Of a stretch of DNA of 64,000 nucleotides, positions 39,501-45,931 are shown piece by piece (the stretch's first letter is position 1; every line of letters starts with the position of its first letter). The translations under genes were made by a program, and so were the position numbers. A model generated the notes under the pieces. It ran no database searches. It saw only the letters and a list, made by a program, of their open reading frames with translations, and was not told the origin of the DNA. Source of the DNA: Flavobacterium plurextorum (lineage in GTDB: Bacteria; Bacteroidota; Bacteroidia; Flavobacteriales; Flavobacteriaceae); NCBI RefSeq assembly GCF_002217395.1, contig NZ_MUHD01000004.1:62001-126000 (forward strand), written 5' to 3'.

Positions 39501-39603
39501 GAAATGTGAAAACTAACAACGAAAGAATCGTGAGTTTAATTTCTTTCCCGGATAAATTGTTAATCCGAAAGTCTCTAGGTTTTTTTTGGGTTAATAATTT
39601 CAT
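36505..39603 (-). CDS. SusC/RagA-family TonB-linked outer-membrane transporter 2
   Basis: A 1032-residue TonB-dependent importer: signal region (about 1-40), carboxypeptidase-D-like domain (KGKVTDQNGLPLPGVNVTIKG), linker EEVVIGYGKARKKDLTGSVSS, plug (VGQALQGRASGVQVQQ through ILKDASSTAIYGSRGANGVI) and a C-terminal barrel ending FNSFPASRTFILGIKVTIH. First gene of operon 2. Its promoter has the same paired operators as susC1, about 250 bp upstream of the ATG, so both transporters should respond to the same regulators. Confidence 0.95.
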   Translation of the reverse strand: MKLLTQKKPRDFRINNLSGKEIKLTILSLLVFTFQASAATSVSVSSKNNTSLFFEKTVKGKVTDQNGLPLPGVNVTIKGTKTGVQTDVDGSFAITVPDNATKLIITYIGMEDQEVTIGSAPLKIVMKEAGQKLEEVVIGYGKARKKDLTGSVSSVGKDNLNLGGTIANVGQALQGRASGVQVQQNSYAPGTTPNVVIRGGNSINNSNGPLYVVDGFITSSGGSISPNDIENIQILKDASSTAIYGSRGANGVILITTKKGKLGKMQVEAEISDGFQNIINKPTLLTGQQFVDIQNAIQLENGRPPLFPASLPVANTNWFDAATRPGEVLNRSLTFSGSDQTSKFFLSGNYIKQTGAIENTDFERYSVRMGGEKRFNSKLNMGTNFYGAATEGNNSDFGDNILSPMFSIQTAYPNLPIYNADGTYNKYLGKDNALALLLEPTDHVINRMVNGNMFLDYEIIKGLTYHFGAGAEWQENIQGKYTPRTLTAGAALKGTGSEENKTYFRWSTEQYLTYKFNIKEQHAITAMIGTSNQKDTYERMKASGSGFSSDVLTYYNLQGAEVYLKPETQKLETKLTSYFGRLNYAFNDKYLASFTLRRDGSSRFGPNNKYGTFPSGAVAWKISNESFMQKLDKISELKLRVSYGITGNDGIGDYAYMNTLKSWGATIAPDSFVGANEPENLPNPNLKWEETAQTNIGLDMGFLDSKITATIDVYKKRTTDALIRVPVGGWWGFENQTMNSGVIDNKGIELGITTTNYRNDKFLWTTSLNVAYNKQEVVSLADNVKIISTNTSNPSGTVSGREFTRLEPGKEMGVLYGFKYAGVIKTGEVYAPQPLSKPGDPKYEDLDGNGLITAEDRTYLGNSTPHYIAGFNNDFRFGNFDMNIFFQGAFDYSVYNMTKMVGESSTSTDALNRWVAGTNENTDIPRDGYYKSTYGSYVNSKFVEDASYVRLKNVSIGYSIPESALRQVKFIDNIRLYAIGQNLLTITNYSGNDPEINGHTSSSTAQNIGGGIDFNSFPASRTFILGIKVTIH

Positions 39604-39852
39604 ACTCTTAATTGGTTTTTTTGGTTAATAAAAATTGTGTTTTTTGTTTTGTAGGTTTTCTTTTCTTTTTACTTGGTTTTAAATTTAGGTTTCCTCTTTT
39701 TCCGAATTATAATTGAGTCGTTTTTCGTCTATAAATACCCCCTTTATTTTTGACCTAATTTTAGAGTTTTTTCCCGTTTTTGGTCATTTTTATAAGAGTG
39801 AAAAATGCTTGAAAAAGACTTTAATTAACTTATTTTTAAGATTATTATATAA

Positions 39853-39884
39853 CGAAACTATCGATTATATTTTTACTAAACAAG
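39853..39884 (-). promoter_or_regulatory. susC2 promoter core
   Basis: On the minus strand CTTG, 20-nt spacer, TAGTTTCG: identical boxes and spacing to susC1 and to the kinase gene. It lies 249 bp upstream of the susC2 ATG. Confidence 0.65.
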
Positions 39885-39899
39885 AAAAAACACAAAAAA

Positions 39900-39936
39900 T
39901 GTGCTCGAACACATAAAAAAAATGTTCTCGAGCACA
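39900..39936. promoter_or_regulatory. paired LacI-type operators upstream of susC2
   Basis: TGTGCTCGAACACA (39900-39913) and TGTTCTCGAGCACA (39923-39936), the same two sequences as upstream of susC1, again 23 bp centre to centre and 15 bp from the CTTG box. Sequence between the two sites differs from the susC1 copy, so the conservation is selective. Confidence 0.78.
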
Positions 39937-40304
39937 TAAAATTACATAAAACATTTTTTTTTACTTAAAAAGATGGAATATCTATAAATTAAGCAGCGAT
40001 TAAAAAGATCAGTAAAATTGAGGGTTTTTTACTTGAAACAGTTGTTTGTATGTATTGTTGGTGTTGTTTTATTAAAACTTTATGAAATTCGTAATGATAA
40101 TATGAGCTAAATGATAATTCATCAGGCTTTTCTTATCGCTTTAAAATAATTTCAGGCAATTTTATTTTTATTTGTGGTGTGTTTTTTTCTTGAATTTTAA
40201 ACTACTTTAGTGATCTCGAAAAAAGCAAAAAATAATGACGTTTTTTTGTTTCATTTTTGGTTTTTGAAGAAATAAAAAATTAACAAATTTTAAGAAATGT
40301 AATT

Positions 40305-40943
40305 GTGAAAGAATATCAAGTAATTTTAGTAGAGAAACAAGGGCGAAATTCTGATGAAATTTTAGATTTTAATACTTGGGAAAAAGCAAACTGTTTGACT
40401 GATTTTTGCTCTCCTTGGAAAAGTGATTCTATTTCTAAAATTGAATTTAGAGCTTGCTGGGATCTAGAAAATCTCTTTTTTAATTTTAGAGTTTTTGATA
40501 CTGATGTTTATATCGATAAAAAAGATGATAGTATTGATAGTATCGGAAACTCAGATAGAGTAGAACTCTTTTTTAGAAAAGATGAGAAACTAACTCCTTA
40601 TTATTGTCTCGAAATGGATACTGAAACAAGAACTATGGATTTTGAGGCTTATCCAGACAGAAAATTTGATTTTAATTGGAATTGGCCCAAAGACAATTTA
40701 CATTTAAAAGCTTCAAAAGATGAAAAGTCTTTTACTGTTGAAGGTAAGATCAGTGTAAAATCACTTGAAGAATTAGATTTAATTCAAAATAACACAATTG
40801 AAACCGGTGTGTACCGAGCTAAATTTTCTAAAGCAGAAAATGGAGCATACGAGCCAACCTGGATTTCATGGGTGAATCCAAATACTGAAACGCCTAATTT
40901 TCATACCGCTTCTTCTTTTGGCAGATTTATTTTGATGAAATAG
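40305..40943 (+). CDS. CBM9-like carbohydrate-binding protein, apparently cytoplasmic
   Basis: A 212-residue protein resembling the family 9-like carbohydrate-binding beta-sandwich: IEFRACWDLENLFFNFRVFDTDVY, SDRVELFFRKDE, YYCLEMDTETRTMDFEAYPDRKFDFNW, and TWISWVNPNTETPNFHTASSFGRFIL at the end. No signal peptide or lipobox is visible and no in-frame ATG lies upstream, so I take the GTG start; the protein may be cytoplasmic or use another route. It stands alone on the plus strand between susC2 and the second regulator, ending at a bidirectional terminator. A role in sensing or holding sugar ligands is a guess. Confidence 0.72.
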   Translation: MKEYQVILVEKQGRNSDEILDFNTWEKANCLTDFCSPWKSDSISKIEFRACWDLENLFFNFRVFDTDVYIDKKDDSIDSIGNSDRVELFFRKDEKLTPYYCLEMDTETRTMDFEAYPDRKFDFNWNWPKDNLHLKASKDEKSFTVEGKISVKSLEELDLIQNNTIETGVYRAKFSKAENGAYEPTWISWVNPNTETPNFHTASSFGRFILMK

Positions 40944-40996
40944 TTTTTTTTAGGAGCAAAGCTTCAAAGAGGCAGAGGTTGGGAGGTTTTAAATAA

Positions 40997-41059
40997 AAAA
41001 ATCTAATCTGCTAAATTTGCGTGCCATTTTGGTTTGCGGATTTAGCAGATTAGATTTTT
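40997..41059. terminator. bidirectional terminator with 20-bp stem
   Basis: AAAAATCTAATCTGCTAAAT (40997-41016) pairs perfectly with its complement at 41040-41059 around a 23-nt loop; A/T runs flank both sides. It lies between the convergent CBM9-like and regulator genes. The TCTGCTAAAT words resemble other flavobacterial intergenic repeats. Confidence 0.8.
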
Positions 41060-41109
41060 AGTGTATATATGATTTTAAAAGAAAACTACTGTCTTCGTAA
41101 CAAAACGGA

Positions 41110-42147
41110 TTAAGCGTAAAACGAAGCATTTTCGACATTAATAATATCGATAGGAAGTAAAATAGTTTCAGGAATATCTTTTCTAAATAAAAAGTGTTCA
41201 ACCAAAGTACTGACACCTAAATAAGCTTGTCTTTTTTGATTTTGATGAATTAAAAAATGAACTAATCCTTGATTCAAGAAGTTTACATTCTTCTCAATTA
41301 AATCATAACCAATAATTGCAATTTTTTTGTCTTTTGCAGAAGTTAATAGAGAAGCAATTTGATACGCTTTGGAAGTCGTGATAAAAATGCCTTTTAAATT
41401 AGGATGTTCTTCTAGAAAAGCGGTAAACTTAGTTTCGATATTTGAGTGTTTTAGTTTTAAAGTCGTTAAAGAGAAATCGGAAAGATTTTTCTCTTCAAAA
41501 TAATTTCTAAAACCTTGTTCCTTTTTCTGCATGTGAACTGCATTTTTAAGGCTTTCATCAATATGTATAATTGCAATTTCACCATTTGGTAAAATCAAAT
41601 TCATTAAACTCGCAGCAACACGACCGCTTTTATACAAATCTTGCCCAACAAAACTTTTAATAGAAGAAGATTCAACCTGATTATTAAAAGTATTAACCAT
41701 AATATTCAATTCGTCGTACTGCTTGATAATTTCAAGAGTTTCTTTATGAAATAAAGGCGCTATTAAAACAGCATCAGGCGATTGATTGATGATTTTTTCG
41801 TTAGTACTTAAAAACGATTTAGTGCTTTCTGGATTAAAATAATGTGTTTCAATAATAACACTGTAAGCTTTAAACTCCGTTTTGGCATCCTGAATACCAT
41901 TTACACAAGGCAGCCAGTACGGATCGATTCCCGGATCAGGCAGTAAAACGCAAATACGATAAATCTTATTATTTTTTAAATTACGAGCAATTAAGTTAGG
42001 TTCATAGTTAATCACATTCAAAACCTCGTTTATTTTGTCAAGCGCTGTAGGAGAAACCTTCCCTCTGTTATGCAAGACTCTGTCAACAGTTCCTTTAGAA
42101 ACTCCTGCCATTTTTGCAATATCCTTAATTGTGTACTTTTTATCCAT
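41110..42147 (-). CDS. LacI-family transcriptional regulator 2
   Basis: A 345-residue paralogue of the regulator at 20715-21755: HTH TIKDIAKMAGVSKGTVDRVLHNRGKVSP, hinge YEPNLIARNLKNNK, and a sugar-binding periplasmic-binding-protein-like domain (ICVLLPDPGIDPYWLPCVNG, NTFNNQVESS, GIFITTSKAYQIAS). Divergent from the GHMP kinase operon, with the inverted operator pair 60 bp upstream of its start, so it may also control itself. A TATATTTG box ends 5 nt before its ATG, suggesting a leaderless or nearly leaderless message. Differences from the paralogue are concentrated in the effector domain, so the two may answer to different sugars. Confidence 0.93.
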   Translation of the reverse strand: MDKKYTIKDIAKMAGVSKGTVDRVLHNRGKVSPTALDKINEVLNVINYEPNLIARNLKNNKIYRICVLLPDPGIDPYWLPCVNGIQDAKTEFKAYSVIIETHYFNPESTKSFLSTNEKIINQSPDAVLIAPLFHKETLEIIKQYDELNIMVNTFNNQVESSSIKSFVGQDLYKSGRVAASLMNLILPNGEIAIIHIDESLKNAVHMQKKEQGFRNYFEEKNLSDFSLTTLKLKHSNIETKFTAFLEEHPNLKGIFITTSKAYQIASLLTSAKDKKIAIIGYDLIEKNVNFLNQGLVHFLIHQNQKRQAYLGVSTLVEHFLFRKDIPETILLPIDIINVENASFYA

Positions 42148-42152
42148 ATAAG

Positions 42153-42160
42153 CAAATATA
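42153..42160 (-). promoter_or_regulatory. minus-7 box abutting the lacI2 start
   Basis: On the minus strand TATATTTG (TAnnTTTG), ending 5 nt before the ATG at 42147. No upstream TTTG element was seen at the usual distance. Confidence 0.4.
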
Positions 42161-42206
42161 GAAACTTTGATTTGATTATTTAAAATAGGACTTCATAATT
42201 ATTTAG

Positions 42207-42243
42207 TGTGCTCGAGGACATTTTTACGGTGTGTTCGAGCACA
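42207..42243. promoter_or_regulatory. paired LacI-type operators upstream of the kinase operon
   Basis: TGTGCTCGAGGACA (42207-42220) and TGTGTTCGAGCACA (42230-42243). Read on the minus strand they correspond, in order, to the pairs before susC1 and susC2, with the same 23-bp centre spacing. Relative to the gene controlled, orientation and distance to the promoter (14 bp here, 15 bp there) are conserved. Confidence 0.78.
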
Positions 42244-42257
42244 TTTTTTTAATTTTA

Positions 42258-42289
42258 CTTGTTTTATAAAAATATAATCTATAGTTTCG
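42258..42289 (+). promoter_or_regulatory. promoter core of the sugar kinase operon
   Basis: CTTG (42258-42261), 20-nt spacer, TAGTTTCG (42282-42289), the same arrangement as at both susC genes. It ends 89 bp before the kinase ATG. Confidence 0.65.
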
Positions 42290-42378
42290 TGGAGTTAAAA
42301 TTGAAAATCAAAAAAATATCCATAACCAAGAAATCATTATAAACTATTGTTTAGTAATGACTTAATGACTCTTTTTAA

Positions 42379-43470
42379 ATGAAAAAAATTACTTCATTAG
42401 CCCCAGGTCGGACATGTCTCTTTGGAGATCATCAAGATTATTTAGGATTACCGGTTATTGCCTGTGCAATAGATCGAAATATAAAACTAACCGCAGAACA
42501 AAATAACACCAATACTTTTGTTCTAAACATGATCGACATTGATGAAGTTAGAACTATTGATATTAACGCAGCTTTTGAGAAATTAGAGCCTCGCGATTAC
42601 TTTGCTTCGTCGCTGCGCGTATTGCGCAGATACGGTTGTGTGCCAAACACAGGTTATAATATTACAATTACCGGTGATATTCCTATAAACTCTGGAACAT
42701 CAAGTTCGTCAGCCTTATTGATGGCTTGGATTCGTTTTTTAATCGATGCTTTTGGAGTTGATCATGAAGTAACTCCTGAATTCCTGTCGAAATTAGGATA
42801 CGAATCTGAAGTTTTAGAACATGGCGAACCGGGCGGAATGATGGATCATTTTAGTATTGGAGTAGGGAATATCGTGTATATTAATACAAAAGAACCTTTC
42901 TCTTATCGAATTATCGGAACAGGATTAAAAGGGTTAATTACAGGAGTTTCAGGTGTTCCTAAAGAAACAATTGGTTTGATTGGAGAAATAAAAGGAAATG
43001 CATTGATGTCTATAGGTATTGTCAAACAAAATTTCCCTGATTTTGATCTTCATGCCTCAAAAATTGAAGATTTTGATCGTTATCGAAATTGTCTGCCAGA
43101 TCGTTTAATTCCGTTTTTTGAAGCCGCTCTTAAAAATTATCACTACACAAAAGAAGCTTTAAAAGAGTTTGAAAAACCAGTTTTAGATCTTAAAAAAATT
43201 GGAGAATTAATGAATCAGCATCACGAAGTTTTGCGTGATTTATTGAAAATTACAGTTCCTCGAATTGATGCTATGATTAATGCTGCCTTGCGAGCAGGTG
43301 CTTACGGAGCTAAAATTGTAGGTTCTGGCGGCGGCGGAAGCATTGTAGTAATTGCAGATCCGCAAATTGAAGACTCAGTAATCGAAGCTATTTTAAGTGC
43401 AGGAGCTCAAGAAGCCTACGCTGTAAATGTAGATCCAGGAGTAAGAACTATAGAAAATATCGAAATTTAA
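42379..43470 (+). CDS. GHMP sugar kinase, galactokinase-like
   Basis: A 363-residue GHMP-superfamily kinase that probably phosphorylates C1 of galactose or GalNAc. The N terminus APGRTCLFGDHQDYLGLPV (8-26) mirrors the galactokinase GRVNLIGEHTDY signature; the phosphate loop is PINSGTSSSSALL (102-114); Asp156 in PGGMMDHFSI aligns with the galactokinase catalytic base; the third motif VGSGGGGSIVVI is near the C terminus. It starts a plus-strand operon with a sugar nucleotidyltransferase 9 bp behind it. True galactokinases are somewhat longer and the paired genes suggest a kinase/nucleotidyltransferase salvage route, so I do not assign galK. Confidence 0.85.
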   Translation: MKKITSLAPGRTCLFGDHQDYLGLPVIACAIDRNIKLTAEQNNTNTFVLNMIDIDEVRTIDINAAFEKLEPRDYFASSLRVLRRYGCVPNTGYNITITGDIPINSGTSSSSALLMAWIRFLIDAFGVDHEVTPEFLSKLGYESEVLEHGEPGGMMDHFSIGVGNIVYINTKEPFSYRIIGTGLKGLITGVSGVPKETIGLIGEIKGNALMSIGIVKQNFPDFDLHASKIEDFDRYRNCLPDRLIPFFEAALKNYHYTKEALKEFEKPVLDLKKIGELMNQHHEVLRDLLKITVPRIDAMINAALRAGAYGAKIVGSGGGGSIVVIADPQIEDSVIEAILSAGAQEAYAVNVDPGVRTIENIEI

Positions 43471-43479
43471 AAAATAAAT

Positions 43480-44352
43480 ATGCACAACAATTTAGTTATT
43501 CTTGCGGGCGGAGCATCATCCCGCATGAAAAAAGAAGCAGTTTTAGATAATTTATCACCCGAAGAAATAGCACAAGCCAACGAGAGAAGTAAAGGCTTAA
43601 TTGGTGTTGGCTCTAGCGGGAGACCTTTATTAGATTATCTTTTATTAAATGCAAAAAAAGCAGGTTACACAAATATCTATATTATTATTGGAGAGCAGGG
43701 AGAGTTGTTTAAAGAGTTTTACGGAAGTAAAAATGTAGATAATGATTTTCATGGACTCAATATTTCATTTGCAGTACAGTATATTCCTGAAGGAAGAGTA
43801 AAACCATTTGGTACTGCCGATGCTTTGTTTCAAGCTGTAATGCAGTTTCCTGAATTAAACCTGCAAGAATATTCAGTTTGTAACAGCGATAATTTATATT
43901 CTGCAGAAGCTTTGAGAGCACTTAGAGAGACAAATAGTCCAAACGCATTTATCAGTTACGATCGTGATGCACTTGATTTTCCGCTTGAAAGAATTTCGCG
44001 TTTCGCAATCGCCAAACTAGACGAGAATAATCAATTATTAGATATTCTAGAGAAACCAACAGCAGCAGATTTAGAAAATTATAAAGATGTTGATGGAAAA
44101 ATACGAGTAAGTATGAATGCTTTTAAATTTAACGGAAGTACTTTATATACGCATCTTAAAAATTGTCCGGTAAATCCAGAACGTGATGAGAAAGAGCTTC
44201 CTACAGTACTTTTGAACTCAGTAAAAGAAAACCCAGGAACAACATTAGGAATTCCATTTTCAGAACATGTTCCCGATTTAACCGCAAAAGAAGATATTGC
44301 AGAAGTAAAAGAATATCTTAAAAAATATTATCCAGTTTTGAACTGGGAATAA
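43480..44352 (+). CDS. sugar-phosphate nucleotidyltransferase
   Basis: A 290-residue nucleotidyltransferase of the NTP_transferase fold. The N-terminal VILAGGASSRMKKE is the nucleotide-binding loop, and VCNSDNLYSAEAL contains the metal-binding Asp region. It likely condenses a sugar-1-phosphate made by the upstream kinase with UTP or another NTP. Gap to the kinase is 9 bp, so they are co-transcribed. Compared with GalU/GlmU-type enzymes it lacks an acyltransferase tail. Sugar and nucleotide specificity are not readable by eye. Confidence 0.85.
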   Translation: MHNNLVILAGGASSRMKKEAVLDNLSPEEIAQANERSKGLIGVGSSGRPLLDYLLLNAKKAGYTNIYIIIGEQGELFKEFYGSKNVDNDFHGLNISFAVQYIPEGRVKPFGTADALFQAVMQFPELNLQEYSVCNSDNLYSAEALRALRETNSPNAFISYDRDALDFPLERISRFAIAKLDENNQLLDILEKPTAADLENYKDVDGKIRVSMNAFKFNGSTLYTHLKNCPVNPERDEKELPTVLLNSVKENPGTTLGIPFSEHVPDLTAKEDIAEVKEYLKKYYPVLNWE

Positions 44353-44404
44353 AAATTAACAAAAAATTCATATCTAATTTAGGACAGAATACAACATATT
44401 AGAT

Positions 44405-44412
44405 TACTTTTG
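44405..44412 (+). promoter_or_regulatory. minus-7 box before the sugar transporter gene
   Basis: TACTTTTG matches TAnnTTTG, 113 bp upstream of the MFS ATG. Just downstream, 44426-44454 carries AATGCATAAA twice and then ATACGCATA, a direct-repeat cluster that could be a regulator site in the leader. It suggests the transporter can be transcribed independently of the kinase. Confidence 0.45.
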
Positions 44413-44525
44413 CAGTGCAAAAAAAATGCATAAAAATGCATAAAATACGCATACCGATTGTGAGTGTTGGTACTAAATTTAGGTTGAAAATATAAAAATC
44501 TATTAACTATCAACCCAAAAGTATT

Positions 44526-45899
44526 ATGTCAAACATTGAAAGTGCCATACAAATAAACAAAAGGAGTGCAATTATTCCGATGGTCATACTGACCGCTTTA
44601 TTTTTTATTCTCGGATTTGTAACGTGGTTAAATGGACCACTAATTCCGTTTTTTGAATTAGCTTGCGAATTAACCTCTTCTCAAGCCTATTTTGTAACTT
44701 TTGCCTTCTATATAGCTTATTTTGTAATGGCAGTTCCATCATCTTGGGTAATTGAAAAAGTAGGATATAAAAATGGTATTTCATTAGGTTTGCTCATCAT
44801 TGCTGCCGGAGCATTTATGTTTTATCCCGCAGCAGAAAGCAGAACTTTTTTACTGTTTTTAATCGCTTTATTTGTCATGGGAACTGGTTTGGCTATATTA
44901 CAAACAGCAGCAAACCCATACGTAGTCGTAATTGGACCTAGAGAAAGTGCGGCAGCAAGAATTAGTGTTTTAGGAATTGCTAATAAACTTGCTGGATTTG
45001 TTGCACCTATTATATTAACAGCTTTAGTGTTGTCAAACATGCAGGATTTCACTGCAGATAAAATTGCGCTGCTCGATTCAGTTTCAAAAGCAAATGCTTT
45101 AAATGCGCTCGCATTGCAATTACAGACACCATATATTTATATGGGGTTGATTATTGTTGTTCTTGCAATATTGGTAAAATTGTCTCCGCTTCCTGAAATT
45201 GATCTTGATGAAGATGGAAATATAACAAATTTGAGTATTTTTAAGCAAATTAAAAACGCATTCAAACGCCCACAATTAGTATTAGGAGTTGTAACTTTGA
45301 TGCTTTATTTAGCAGCTGAAGTTTTAGCCGGAGATTCTATCGGAGGTTTCGGAAAACAATTGGGAGTTTATGGTGATGAAGGAAATTTTTATTTAAAGTT
45401 AACTTCATTTACAATGTCGGCAATGGTTGTAGGATATATTTTAGGAATATCACTAATCCCAAAATACCTTTCTCAGGTAACTGCCTTAAAAGCTTCAGGG
45501 GTTTTAGGTATAATTTTGGTTTTAGCAATCGTTTTGATCTCACCAAATATAATGGTACAATTGCCAGGAGTTCCAAATTTGCCAGTTGTAATACTTTTAG
45601 TAGCATTACTTGGATTGGCAAATGCACTTTGCTGGCCTGCAATTTGGCCAATGGCGCTTGAAGATCTAGGCGGATATACTAAAATAGGAAGTGCCATTTT
45701 GATTATGGGTATCATTGGCGGTGCAATCTTTCCTTTGTTTTACGGTCTAATTACAGAAACTATAAATGCATCAAATATAGCAGACGGAACGCAGGCGGTT
45801 TCTAAAAGCGGAAACCAAATTGCTTATTTAATGCTGCTGCCATCCTATTTAATGATTCTTTTTTATGCAGTAAAAGGTCATAAATATAGAAGTTGGTAA
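44526..45899 (+). CDS. sugar MFS transporter, FucP/GluP/NagP type
   Basis: A 457-residue inner-membrane protein with about 12 membrane segments. NGPLIPFFELACELTSSQAYFVTFAFYIAYF and GTGLAILQTAANPYVVVIGP are hallmarks of the FucP/glucose-galactose MFS family, proton-sugar symporters. It would carry the monosaccharide released in the periplasm (galactose, GalNAc or GlcNAc) into the cell. It lies between the sugar-activating pair and the NagB/PIG-L gene, which starts 32 bp downstream, so GlcNAc or GalNAc is a reasonable cargo. Confidence 0.9.
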   Translation: MSNIESAIQINKRSAIIPMVILTALFFILGFVTWLNGPLIPFFELACELTSSQAYFVTFAFYIAYFVMAVPSSWVIEKVGYKNGISLGLLIIAAGAFMFYPAAESRTFLLFLIALFVMGTGLAILQTAANPYVVVIGPRESAAARISVLGIANKLAGFVAPIILTALVLSNMQDFTADKIALLDSVSKANALNALALQLQTPYIYMGLIIVVLAILVKLSPLPEIDLDEDGNITNLSIFKQIKNAFKRPQLVLGVVTLMLYLAAEVLAGDSIGGFGKQLGVYGDEGNFYLKLTSFTMSAMVVGYILGISLIPKYLSQVTALKASGVLGIILVLAIVLISPNIMVQLPGVPNLPVVILLVALLGLANALCWPAIWPMALEDLGGYTKIGSAILIMGIIGGAIFPLFYGLITETINASNIADGTQAVSKSGNQIAYLMLLPSYLMILFYAVKGHKYRSW

Positions 45900-45931
45900 A
45901 TTAATGAGAAATTAAAATAAACTACTATATC

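Larger units (their letters stand above)
39604..40304. other. 701-bp intergenic region with susC2 promoter
   Basis: Holds the susC2 leader (39604 to about 39850), the promoter box (39853-39884), two operators (39900-39936), then about 370 bp of AT-rich sequence before the GTG of the CBM9-like gene, in which no gene or clear promoter box was found. A short open frame at 39713-39916 runs across the promoter and is not credible as a gene. Confidence 0.6.

Noticed and set aside
39713..39916. 67-codon frame upstream of susC2
   Set aside because: It runs through the conserved promoter and operator and has no protein-like features.
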